Source: Komagataeibacter rhaeticus (lineage in GTDB: Bacteria > Pseudomonadota > Alphaproteobacteria > Acetobacterales > Acetobacteraceae). From it: 51,952 nucleotides of DNA. This document shows, in pieces, positions 1 through 7,321 of this stretch. How positions within the stretch are numbered: the stretch's first letter is position 1; each line of letters starts with the position of its first letter. The notes beneath the pieces were generated by a model. The model was given only the letters and a program-made list of their open reading frames with translations, was not told where the DNA came from and ran no database searches. The DNA lies in the NCBI RefSeq assembly GCF_003207855.1, contig NZ_NKTZ01000015.1, forward strand, positions 1 to 51,952, written 5' to 3'. The position numbers were made by a program, and so were the translations under genes.

Positions 1-442
1 AGGACAGGACCTTGCGCGTGAACCAGTCCATGATCGCCACGAGATAGAGAAATCCCCGTTTCATGGGAATATATGTGATATCGGAACACCAGACCTGGTC
101 AGGCCGATTGATGACCAGATCCCGTAGCAGATATGGATATTTCCGATGCTCCGGATGGGGCACGGTCGTGCGCGGCTTCTGGTAGATCGCCCGCAGGCCC
201 ATGATCGCCATGAGCCGCCGGACCCGCTTGCGGCCCACTTCATGTCCCTGGCGGCGCAGATGCCATGTCATCTGCCGTGAGCCATAATACGGCGTTTCCA
301 GGAACTGGGCGTCGATCAGCCGCATCAGCTCCAGATTGGCTTCGCTCTGTGGCACAGGCCGATAGTAGACGCCCGACCGGTTGAGTTGCAGCAGCGTGCA
401 TTGCCGGATTATCGGCAGGCATGCTCTCTTCGGGTCAATCAT
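1..442 (-). CDS. IS3-family transposase OrfB, N-terminal part
   Basis: This is the catalytic DDE subunit of an IS3-type transposase, cut by the window edge after about 147 codons. Reading the minus strand gives MIDPKRACLP at the start, then YYGSRQMTWHLRRQGHEVGR and GRKRVRRLMAIMGLRAIYQK, which form the HTH_21 region. The integrase core begins with DQVWCSDITYIPMKRG, whose Asp is the first catalytic acidic residue, followed by FLYLVAIMDW. The ATG overlaps the orfA stop as ATGA, so the two frames are coupled. In many IS3 elements a -1 frameshift instead makes an OrfAB fusion, and a run of six T lies near the end of orfA. The rest of the DDE domain is outside the window, so I cannot say whether the element is intact. 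Confidence 0.93.
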   Translation of the reverse strand, partial: MIDPKRACLPIIRQCTLLQLNRSGVYYRPVPQSEANLELMRLIDAQFLETPYYGSRQMTWHLRRQGHEVGRKRVRRLMAIMGLRAIYQKPRTTVPHPEHRKYPYLLRDLVINRPDQVWCSDITYIPMKRGFLYLVAIMDWFTRKVLS

Positions 443-750
443 CTGCCGCCTCTGATCACGCCCAACCGAGCAGAGGCATCCCGCAAAAAATCCCGTTCCA
501 CCAGCAACTGGCCGATCTTGGCGTGCAGTTTCTCTACATCAGCAGGGCTGACTGAAGGTTCCGTTACTGACTTACCAGAAAAAAGGCTTGCCATGCCTTC
601 GATCGCCTGGCGCTTCCATTGGGCGATCATCGTCTGATGCACGCCATGTTTCGAAGCCAGTTCCGCCAGCGTCAGTTCCCCACGGATCGCCTCCAGCGCA
701 ACCCGTGACTTGAACTCTGCCGCATACCGTTTCCGCGTAACCTTGCCCAT
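439..750 (-). CDS. IS3-family transposase OrfA (HTH_Tnp_1)
   Basis: A 103-residue DNA-binding protein that recognises the IS ends. It starts MGKVTRKRYAAEFKSRVALE and continues with a helix-turn-helix of the HTH_Tnp_1 type (LAELASKHGVHQTMIAQWKR, about residues 28-47). A short leucine-rich segment (VEKLHAKIGQLLVERDFLRD) probably forms the usual coiled coil for multimerisation. The start at 750 has a Shine-Dalgarno-like GAGGACGG about 5 bases upstream. It overlaps orfB by four bases. Length and order are normal for the family and nothing looks broken. Confidence 0.95.
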   Translation of the reverse strand: MGKVTRKRYAAEFKSRVALEAIRGELTLAELASKHGVHQTMIAQWKRQAIEGMASLFSGKSVTEPSVSPADVEKLHAKIGQLLVERDFLRDASARLGVIRGGR

Positions 751-834
751 AAAACCCGTCCTCGTTCAGGCCAGATGATAGCTTATCGCCCTGTCCGAAA
801 AATGGGGACCACCTCTCCCGACTGGAATGAACGG

Positions 835-2499
835 CTACAGGCGGCCAGTCCCAAGTTCGCTGGCAAGATGGTGACAGGCCCGCATGCTTACGGCCATGAC
901 GGTCAGTGTCGTGCCCAGCGCCCCGCCAGAGGGAAAGCAGGATGCATCGGTTACATACAGGTTGGGCGCATCCCATGCCTGGCAGAAAGGATTGAGCACC
1001 GATGTGGCCGGGTCATTGCCCATCCGTGCGCCACCGCTTTCATGAATGGCGGCGCCCATTGTCATGCTGCGGGGGAACATCTGGCGTATGAACCAGCGTA
1101 TGGGGAACGGCTTGTCAGGATACAGTCCGGCATCGCCTTCCCCCAGGCCCAGTGGGGATGCCCAGAAATCGACGTGGCCCCCGTGCGCTTCGATCATGTC
1201 CGCGCAGTCACGGATCTGCTTGCGTAGCATGGCGCGTTCATTGGCATGCGGAACGCAGCGGATATGGGGCAGGGGAACGCCCCATCTGTCGCGTCGGCGC
1301 GGGTCGAGGGTGATCGCATTGTCGCGGTAGGGCAGCATTTCCCCGAAGCCCATTATCGTGACCGGTACATCCGCGCCGTCCGACCTGGCATGGCGGCCGA
1401 TGGAGCCCTGGAACGTGTAACCGCGCATGAAGGCAGGGTCATGCGCGCCGCAGGCGTTTTCATAGCGGGGGATGTACAGGCCCCCGGTCGTACCAAAAAG
1501 CGTATGGGTGGGCAGCGGTTCATCCTGTCCCTCGCGGCAGGATGCAGGCCAGCGTCCGAACATGAGGCTTGGGCACTGGTCCATGAAATAGCGGCCCAGC
1601 ATGCCGGAACTGTTGCCCAGTCCGTCAGGATGCAGACGGCTGCGCGAGTTCAGCAGCAGGCGCACGCTTTCTATGGGGGAAGCACACAGGACCACGGCCC
1701 TTGCATGCGCCACCCGTGCTTCCCCTGTCTGGCGCTGGATATAGCCTACGCCGGTCACGCGTCCCGAGGCCGGGTCCGTCAGGACTTCGCGCACCACGGC
1801 ATCCGACCGTATTGTCAGCCTGCCGCTTGCCATGGCCGCCTGGAGGGAACTGGACAGCGGGCTGCCATTATGCGGGTTGAAGCGCCATGGCACGACATGC
1901 CGGTTCGGCCAGCGGGTCTCGACCGCGGTGCGAAAACTACGTTCTTCCGGGGTAAGGGGGGTCGATTGGGCCATGACGCCATCTGGCGCCGTTTCAATCC
2001 CGTCACGGGTGCCGTGGATGCCAAGGAAGGTTTCCACCCTGTCGTACCACGGTGCAAGATCGGCATAGGAAAAGGGCCAGTCCACGCCGCCCCCTGCCTT
2101 GCTGGCACCCCTGAAGTCATAATCGGACCAGCGGAACAGGACGCGCCCGAAGGTATGGAGCCGGCCGCCGGTCTGCCGCCCGCGTATCCACAGGAACGGG
2201 GCATCCTTTGGCGTGGTATAGCCATGCTGGCGGTCATTGACGAAAAGATGCTTCAGCGTTTCACTGAAAAAGGCCACGCGGGACTGGATATGCTGTCCCG
2301 ACAGCGTGGCCTTGATGCGGGGGAAAAGCTGTATATTGTCCTGCTTGCCCCCGCGCGGGGGTTTGATGTCTCTGTCCGAAAGCGTGCGTCCGGCCTCGAT
2401 CACAAGGACGGACAGGCCCTCATCCGTCAATGTTTTCGCTGCAAAACCGCCAGCAGCGCCCGATCCGACGACAATGACATCGTATCCTGTTCCGGTCAT
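835..2499 (-). CDS. GMC-family FAD-dependent oxidoreductase
   Basis: A 554-residue flavoenzyme of the glucose-methanol-choline family, expected to oxidise a sugar or glycoside hydroxyl. The N-terminal dinucleotide fold shows VVGSGAAGG near residue 12 and the FAD ribose-binding segment VLVIEAG. The C-terminal half has the HESGGARMG motif that carries the usual active-site His. Where relatives read NPTLT near the C-terminus, with the catalytic Asn, this protein reads ALGTTLTVMA, so the Asn is replaced by Gly. I chose the ATG at 2499 because AGGA lies 7 bases upstream; a TTG at 2520 is the alternative. It is the last gene of the operon and no small Tat-exported partner subunit is present. Substrate is unknown; 3-oxidation of a glycoside is the best guess from the neighbours. 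Confidence 0.88.
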   Translation of the reverse strand: MTGTGYDVIVVGSGAAGGFAAKTLTDEGLSVLVIEAGRTLSDRDIKPPRGGKQDNIQLFPRIKATLSGQHIQSRVAFFSETLKHLFVNDRQHGYTTPKDAPFLWIRGRQTGGRLHTFGRVLFRWSDYDFRGASKAGGGVDWPFSYADLAPWYDRVETFLGIHGTRDGIETAPDGVMAQSTPLTPEERSFRTAVETRWPNRHVVPWRFNPHNGSPLSSSLQAAMASGRLTIRSDAVVREVLTDPASGRVTGVGYIQRQTGEARVAHARAVVLCASPIESVRLLLNSRSRLHPDGLGNSSGMLGRYFMDQCPSLMFGRWPASCREGQDEPLPTHTLFGTTGGLYIPRYENACGAHDPAFMRGYTFQGSIGRHARSDGADVPVTIMGFGEMLPYRDNAITLDPRRRDRWGVPLPHIRCVPHANERAMLRKQIRDCADMIEAHGGHVDFWASPLGLGEGDAGLYPDKPFPIRWFIRQMFPRSMTMGAAIHESGGARMGNDPATSVLNPFCQAWDAPNLYVTDASCFPSGGALGTTLTVMAVSMRACHHLASELGTGRL

Positions 2500-2541
2500 A
2501 TTCCATTCCTGATGGTGCAAAAATAGGGACAGGCCACATGG

Positions 2542-3639
2542 CTATGTCCGCAGTGCGGTCCATGCACCGTATCGTGCGCCGGATTCCAGCGCGGCTTCGA
2601 TGAATTCCTGTCCTCTCAGCCCCGCGTCCAGACGTGGCAGCAGCGGCGCATTGTGGCCACCAAGCAGGCCCGCCGTATCGGCATAAAGCCGGGCAAAGGC
2701 TTCCAGATAGCCTTCGGGATGACCGCGCGGCAGGAGGGAAGGGGTCGGCACCGCGCTGCCAGCGCGTGCGATATGGGTTTGACAGCCGTCCATGGTTGAA
2801 AGGACCAGCGTATCGGGCTGCTCCTGATTCCATTCCAGCCCGGCCTTCTCGCCAAACAGGCGCAGCCGCAGGGCATTGCCGCAGCCGGTGGCAACCTGGC
2901 TGACCCACAGGCCGCCTACCGTATCATCGGCAAAGCGGAGCTGGATCTGGGCATCATCGGGCACGGCGCGACCGGCTACAAGGTGCGAGATCCGGGCCGA
3001 CAGGGCTTCACACCGCAGGCCGGACACGAATTCCGCCAGATGGAAGGCATGCGTGCCGATATCCCCCACACAACCGCCCGCGCCACCGGTACGCGGGTCA
3101 AGCCGCCATCCACCATCGCTGTCGGCATCGGCAAGCCAGTCCTGCAGGTATTCGACCTGAATGCCCCTGAGCGCACCCAGCGCGCCTGTCTGTACCAGCC
3201 GGCGCGCTTCCCGTACCATGGCATAGCCACTGTATGTATAGGCCATGATCATGTCATTTGTTTTTTCTTCGAAACGAATGGCGAAATGCCGTGCCTGTTC
3301 CAGTGTCAGTGCCAGCGGTTTTTCGCACAGCACCGGGATGCCCGCATCCAGAAAGGCCGCGGCCACGGGCAGATGCATGGCGTTCGGTGTAACGATAATG
3401 GCAAGGGCAATGCCATCCGGCCGGGCGGCTTCCTCCCGCGCCATTCGTGTCCAGTCGGTATAGGCCCGCGCCGGGTCCAGCCCCAGGGCCTGCCCGGCCT
3501 CAAGCGCCTGCTGCGGGTGCCGCGACAGGCATCCGGCAACCAGCGAAAACTGTCCGGTCAGGGCCAGCGCGCGCCGATGGACATCCCCCATAAAGGAACC
3601 GGGCGCGCCCCCGATCATGCCGACGGGCCATGTCTTCAT
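2542..3639 (-). CDS. Gfo/Idh/MocA-family NAD(P)-dependent oxidoreductase
   Basis: A 365-residue cytoplasmic dehydrogenase that probably oxidises or reduces a sugar ring carbon with NAD(P). The N-terminal Rossmann fold starts with PVGMIGGAPGSFMGDVHRRA. The family motif appears as VLCEKPLAL near residue 108, whose Lys is the conserved catalytic residue, and a second motif DIGTHAFHLAEF carries the His of the active site. The ATG at 3639 follows GGAG at a good distance; a GTG at 3651 is an upstream alternative. It follows the epimerase gene with about 14 bases between. In known systems (E. coli YcjS, DgpA of gut bacteria) such enzymes act at C3 of glycosides, which matches the partners here, but substrate is inference. 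Confidence 0.9.
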   Translation of the reverse strand: MKTWPVGMIGGAPGSFMGDVHRRALALTGQFSLVAGCLSRHPQQALEAGQALGLDPARAYTDWTRMAREEAARPDGIALAIIVTPNAMHLPVAAAFLDAGIPVLCEKPLALTLEQARHFAIRFEEKTNDMIMAYTYSGYAMVREARRLVQTGALGALRGIQVEYLQDWLADADSDGGWRLDPRTGGAGGCVGDIGTHAFHLAEFVSGLRCEALSARISHLVAGRAVPDDAQIQLRFADDTVGGLWVSQVATGCGNALRLRLFGEKAGLEWNQEQPDTLVLSTMDGCQTHIARAGSAVPTPSLLPRGHPEGYLEAFARLYADTAGLLGGHNAPLLPRLDAGLRGQEFIEAALESGARYGAWTALRT

Positions 3640-3653
3640 GTCGTGCTCCACAC

Positions 3654-4697
3654 TTACAGGCCGAGACAGCGTTGCCGCTCTTGATCGGAGAGGGGACTGG
3701 CGGCAAAATCATCAAAGGACTGCCGGGACATCTCGATCATGTGGCGCTGTATGAAGGGGGCGCCTTCGCGCGCGCCCTGTGCGGCGGCCTTGAGGCAGCA
3801 TTCCCATTCCAGAACGGCCCAGCCGTCATAACCGTATTGGGTCAGGCGTGAGAAAATGCCGCCGAAGTCAATCTGCCCGTCACCGGGGGAGCGGAAGCGG
3901 CCCGCTCGGTCACGCCAGTCGGCAAAGCCGCCATAGACGCCCTGCCTGCCGGTGGAGCGGAATTCGGCGTCCTTTACATGGAACGCACCAATCCGGTCAT
4001 GATACAGGTCGATGAAGGCAAGGTAATCCATCTGCTGGAGCAGCATATGGCTGGGATCATACAGGATGGCGCAGCGTTGCCTGTTGCCCAGCAACGCGGC
4101 AAAATGCTCGAAGCTTGTCCCATCATGCAGGTCCTCGCCCGGATGAAGTTCAAAGCACAGGTTGATGCCTGCATCCTCGAATGCGTCGACAATGGGCCGC
4201 CAGCGTGCCGCCAGTTCTGAAAATGCCAGATCGATCAGGCCATTGTCGCGTGGTGGCCAGGGGTAGAGGTAGGGCCACGCCAGCGCACCGGAAAAGGTGA
4301 CATGCGCCTGCAGTCCCAGCCGTGCCGAAGCCCGCGCCGCCAGACCAAGCCGGGAACACGCCCATTGCGTGCGTGCGGCGGCATTGCCCCGTACCGACAG
4401 GGGCGCAAAGCGGTCAAACAGGATATCATATGCCGGATGGACCGCGACACACTGCCCCTGAACATGCGTGGACAGTTCCGAGATCACAAGACCGTATTCC
4501 GACAGTGTCCCCCGTATCTCATCACAGTAATCCTGGCTGGCTGCGGCCTGTTCCAGATTGAAGACATGATCGAGATGTGTCGGAAGCTGCAGGGCCCTGT
4601 AACCCAGGCCCCCGGCCCAGCGGGCCAGTCCGGGCAGGGTGTTGAAGGGGGCGTCCGGTCCGATGAACTGGGCAACAAAAATGCCTGGCCCCTTCAT
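3654..4697 (-). CDS. Sugar phosphate isomerase/epimerase-type TIM barrel (first of two)
   Basis: A 347-residue xylose-isomerase-like TIM-barrel protein. The metal-binding residues of the family are visible in order: Glu in CFELHPGED, Asp/His in LYDPSH, His/Asp in AFHVKDAE, and a last Glu in VLEWE. Family members epimerise or isomerise sugars, or cleave C-glycosides, with a divalent metal. The start overlaps the stop of the upstream gene by four bases (ATGA), and AAAGGG lies just before it, so the two epimerase genes are translationally coupled. It is closest in layout to the YcjR type that works with YcjS on 3-keto-glycosides. The exact reaction cannot be read from the sequence. Confidence 0.88.
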   Translation of the reverse strand: MKGPGIFVAQFIGPDAPFNTLPGLARWAGGLGYRALQLPTHLDHVFNLEQAAASQDYCDEIRGTLSEYGLVISELSTHVQGQCVAVHPAYDILFDRFAPLSVRGNAAARTQWACSRLGLAARASARLGLQAHVTFSGALAWPYLYPWPPRDNGLIDLAFSELAARWRPIVDAFEDAGINLCFELHPGEDLHDGTSFEHFAALLGNRQRCAILYDPSHMLLQQMDYLAFIDLYHDRIGAFHVKDAEFRSTGRQGVYGGFADWRDRAGRFRSPGDGQIDFGGIFSRLTQYGYDGWAVLEWECCLKAAAQGAREGAPFIQRHMIEMSRQSFDDFAASPLSDQERQRCLGL

Positions 4698-5629
4698 GCC
4701 GCACCCTTTTGGGCCAGTGTTTCGATAAACGTCATGCCCCGCCGCAGTGTCGGCACGGGATCAGCGCAGGCATCCAGTTCCAGAATGGGGCCACAGAGCC
4801 GCGGCGCACCGGCAAGCTGTTGCGCCAGTTGCCTGAAATCGACCTGCCCGTTGCCAAGTTCACAGAAATAGGCGCGGTGTCGGGTATGGATGTCCTCGGC
4901 AATGGGGGTATCAACCGGCATGGCACGGGTCGCGTCCTTCCAGTGCATCGCAACCACCCGTTCACGATGGCGGGCGACAAGATCCACCGGATTGCCCCCT
5001 TCCAGAACGATATGGGCCGGGTCCGGACAGAGGGAGACATAGCGCGGGTCGGTCAGCAGCATGAACAGGTCCACATCACGCGGGGCGCAGGCAACGGTGT
5101 GGGCTTCCGTATGGATGGCCAGTGTGACGCCATGCCGGGCGGCGGCAAACCCCATGTGGTTGAGCAGCCCGGCAATGGGGGTTGCAAAAGCCAGGTCCAC
5201 AAAGCCGGGAGGATCGGAAAGGAACGTCCTGCGGCAGGGAAGGCCGGCTACCAGCACGGTTCCCCCCATGGCGGACAGGAAGCGGGCTACGGCCGTGACA
5301 TCGGCCAGAATCTGTGCTTCGGCATCGGCGTAACGGTCTACCGGAATACGGTCAAGGGCAGGGAAGAAACACGACCATATTTCCAGCCCCCTGATTTCCA
5401 GTTCATGTTTCAATGCGGCTTCCGAGGTAAAGGCCGCCACCGCGCCCATCTGGTCGAAGGGGGGGAATGTCAGTTCAATGCCGGTTATGCCCGCCATGTG
5501 CAGGGTATCGAGCAGCCGGGTCCAGAATGCCCGGCCATCCGCCTGGGCCAGAGCGGTGATGTCCGCCTCTGTCGTAACACCCCAGAACGCGGGATTGTAG
5601 AAGGTAACTAGGTCCGTTCCGATTTTCAC
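4694..5629 (-). CDS. Sugar phosphate isomerase/epimerase-type TIM barrel (second of two)
   Basis: A 311-residue TIM-barrel protein of the AP-endonuclease-2 superfamily and the first structural gene of the operon. Metal-ligand candidates are Glu and His in AIHTEAH, Asp/His in CPDPAH, His in AMHWKDA and Glu in ILELD. It is only distantly like its neighbour, so the pair probably do different steps or form a two-subunit enzyme; two such proteins form the C-glycoside-cleaving complexes described in gut bacteria and Agrobacterium. The start is GTG at 5629 with GGGAG about 9 bases upstream. A predicted promoter with a LacI-type operator lies about 70-100 bases upstream. Confidence 0.86.
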   Translation of the reverse strand: MKIGTDLVTFYNPAFWGVTTEADITALAQADGRAFWTRLLDTLHMAGITGIELTFPPFDQMGAVAAFTSEAALKHELEIRGLEIWSCFFPALDRIPVDRYADAEAQILADVTAVARFLSAMGGTVLVAGLPCRRTFLSDPPGFVDLAFATPIAGLLNHMGFAAARHGVTLAIHTEAHTVACAPRDVDLFMLLTDPRYVSLCPDPAHIVLEGGNPVDLVARHRERVVAMHWKDATRAMPVDTPIAEDIHTRHRAYFCELGNGQVDFRQLAQQLAGAPRLCGPILELDACADPVPTLRRGMTFIETLAQKGAA

Positions 5630-5696
5630 CTGCGCATGCTCCCTGAAGCCTGTTCCCGGTGGCTTTGTGGACTGAGTGCAATGAATGCCGGAATCC

Positions 5697-5732
5697 TACA
5701 TACAGGAATGCCTCGGGAATGCAAACGTTTGC
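5697..5732 (-). promoter_or_regulatory. Promoter and LacI-family operator of the glycoside operon
   Basis: The perfect 12-base palindrome GCAAACGTTTGC lies at 5721-5732. It has the central CG step and half-sites typical of LacI/PurR-family operators. On the minus strand TTGCAT (5719-5724) and TATGTA (5697-5702), 16 bases apart, make a plausible promoter for the gene starting at 5629. The operator overlaps the -35 element, so the LacI-family protein encoded just upstream would block transcription when bound. The palindrome is seen directly; promoter and repression are inference. Confidence 0.75.
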
Positions 5733-5752
5733 CGCAACCTGTAATGCATGTG

Positions 5753-6766
5753 TCAGGTCGACTGCCGAATCACGAAGCTGGGGGCAAGGGCGACAAGGCG
5801 GGGGGTTGTGATCCTGCCGTTATGCAGGTCGGTCAGGACCTGCACCGCAACGCGGCCGATCTCCAGCGTGGGCTGGATGACGGTGGTCAGGCTGGGGGTG
5901 GTGAACGCGGTATAATCCATGCCATCAAAGCCGGCTATGGCCACATCGTCCGGCACGCGCAGGCCACTGTCCAGAATCGCATGCATGAAGCCCAGAGCCA
6001 GTGCGTCGCTACAGCAGATGACGGCAGAGGGGCGGTTTTTAAGGGCCAGGAAGGATTCGGCAGCCTTCTGGCCCGAAGGCATGTCAAAAGGCCCCCCTTC
6101 CAGCCGGACCAGTTTCCTGTCCAGTCCCAGCTGGGACAGCCTGTGCCTGACGGCATTGTAACGGACCTGTTCATGGTGCATCCCTTCGGGACCGGACACA
6201 AAGGCGAACTGGCGGTGCCCCCGCGCGACCAGATGGTCGACGATTGCAACATATCCATCGGCTTCCTGTGTCATGACGCTGGTCAGGCCGGAGGCCGTCA
6301 GATCCCGGAAAATGCTCACGACGGGCAGGATTGTCTCCCCGGCATGCCCATCCGTGGGGGGGAGCCAGTTTTCAACCGCCACCAGCAGCACGCTGTCCGC
6401 CACGCCGGTCTGCAGATGCCGGATGACATCGCTGGCCGAAACGGTCTGCCCCAGGCATTGCTGCAGCATGACATTCAGGCCCAGGGATTTCGCTTCTTCA
6501 CAGACGCCCAGCAGGATCTGGGTGAAAACGGGGGAAATCGCCTGTCCTTCAAAACTGGGCGCCAGGACCAGAATGGTATCCGAGGTGCCACGGCTGAGGT
6601 TGCGCGCGGCAATATTCGTTGCGTAACCAAGTTGGGATGCAACTTTTTCCACCAGTCGCCGCGTCTCGGTGCTGACCCGGTCTGGCCGGGAAAGCGCGCG
6701 GCTTATTGTGGAAATGTTCAGGCCGGTCTGTTCCGCCAGATCCGCCAGGGTTACACGCTTGGCCAC
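5753..6766 (-). CDS. LacI-family transcriptional regulator
   Basis: A 337-residue repressor-type protein. The N-terminal LacI helix-turn-helix reads VTLADLAEQTGLNISTISRA, followed by the hinge helix (IAARNLSRG, about residues 53-61). The rest is a periplasmic-binding-protein fold that would bind the inducing sugar: GVADSVLLVA, then the SGPEGMHHEQVRYNAVRHRL region, then VICCSDALALGFMHA. It sits upstream of, and on the same strand as, the four catabolic genes, and a matching operator lies in the 123 bases between. It most likely represses them until the substrate or a 3-keto intermediate is present. Length is normal and no damage is visible. Confidence 0.95.
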   Translation of the reverse strand: MAKRVTLADLAEQTGLNISTISRALSRPDRVSTETRRLVEKVASQLGYATNIAARNLSRGTSDTILVLAPSFEGQAISPVFTQILLGVCEEAKSLGLNVMLQQCLGQTVSASDVIRHLQTGVADSVLLVAVENWLPPTDGHAGETILPVVSIFRDLTASGLTSVMTQEADGYVAIVDHLVARGHRQFAFVSGPEGMHHEQVRYNAVRHRLSQLGLDRKLVRLEGGPFDMPSGQKAAESFLALKNRPSAVICCSDALALGFMHAILDSGLRVPDDVAIAGFDGMDYTAFTTPSLTTVIQPTLEIGRVAVQVLTDLHNGRITTPRLVALAPSFVIRQST

Positions 6767-7321
6767 CGTTCCGGTGTCTCCTTAGGTTTTTGCCGTCAAT
6801 GCCTTGTTTCCGCAGTGTGAGGGGTCGGGCTGCGGGTCCGGTTCGTACCCGGATGGCGATGGTCGACAGGATATGGTGCTTGCGCCTTCAGGTCGAGAGC
6901 CGGAGTGAAGATGCATCCCGGATTGATCTGCATCGCGTGCGGGGCAGGAGCGACCGGATGCCGGTGACTGTAGTCAATCCGCAACACCTGCCCTGCAAAT
7001 ATGGGTTTTTACCCTGGCCGCGCCGCGGATCACATGACAGGGAACCGGCATTGCCATCGTTTGCCATACGTTGTCCTAATGCAATGATAATTGGTTATTT
7101 TATCTCTCCGCATTGACGATCTTCCGGCAGGAAAAATCAGAAAATACGTATTTTTATTATAAATAAACAACAAAATAAGAAACTTAGTTTTAAAAATGAA
7201 TCTGCTGCGCGATAGACTCTCTGGCTGGAATCATGGCAATCGTTTCCCGTGTATGCTGTTTCCTGATGACGCGGCCCTGCGTCAGGTCAGGCATACGATC
7301 GTTCCAGGTGGGGAGTTCGAT
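6767..7321. other. Intergenic region between divergent lacI-type gene and TonB receptor
   Basis: About 555 bases without a convincing gene. The part up to about 7050 is GC-rich; the part from about 7075 to 7195 is AT-rich and likely holds the promoter of the TonB receptor. The sequence TGCAATGATAATTGGTTAT near 7079-7098 has one clean GATAAT unit, a weak likeness to a Fur box. An open frame continues upstream of the chosen receptor start to 7196, but it lacks a signal peptide at its beginning. Confidence 0.5.

Larger units (their letters stand above)
1..816 (-). mobile_element. IS3-family insertion sequence, 5' part (runs off left edge)
   Basis: This is the left, transposase-start end of an IS3-type element read on the minus strand. 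It holds orfA and the first 147 codons of orfB. The outer end is placed at about 811-816, where the minus strand reads AGAGGTGGTCCC, then TTCGGACAG, then GATAAGCTAT. The same three blocks occur at the right edge of the window (51822-51870), so I take them as terminal inverted-repeat sequence. The gap between this end and the orfA start is about 60 bases, usual for IS3 elements. The stop codon of the neighbouring GMC gene lies only about 20 bases away. The exact terminal base is uncertain, and IS3 ends often begin TG, which would put it at 811. Confidence 0.85.

Noticed and set aside
480-500. A -1 frameshift site in the IS orfA end (run of six T).
   Set aside because: It is not the usual A-rich slippery sequence, and the orfA stop and orfB start already overlap for coupling.
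7079-7098. A Fur box upstream of TonB receptor 1.
   Set aside because: Only one GATAAT unit matches, and the receptor does not resemble siderophore receptors.
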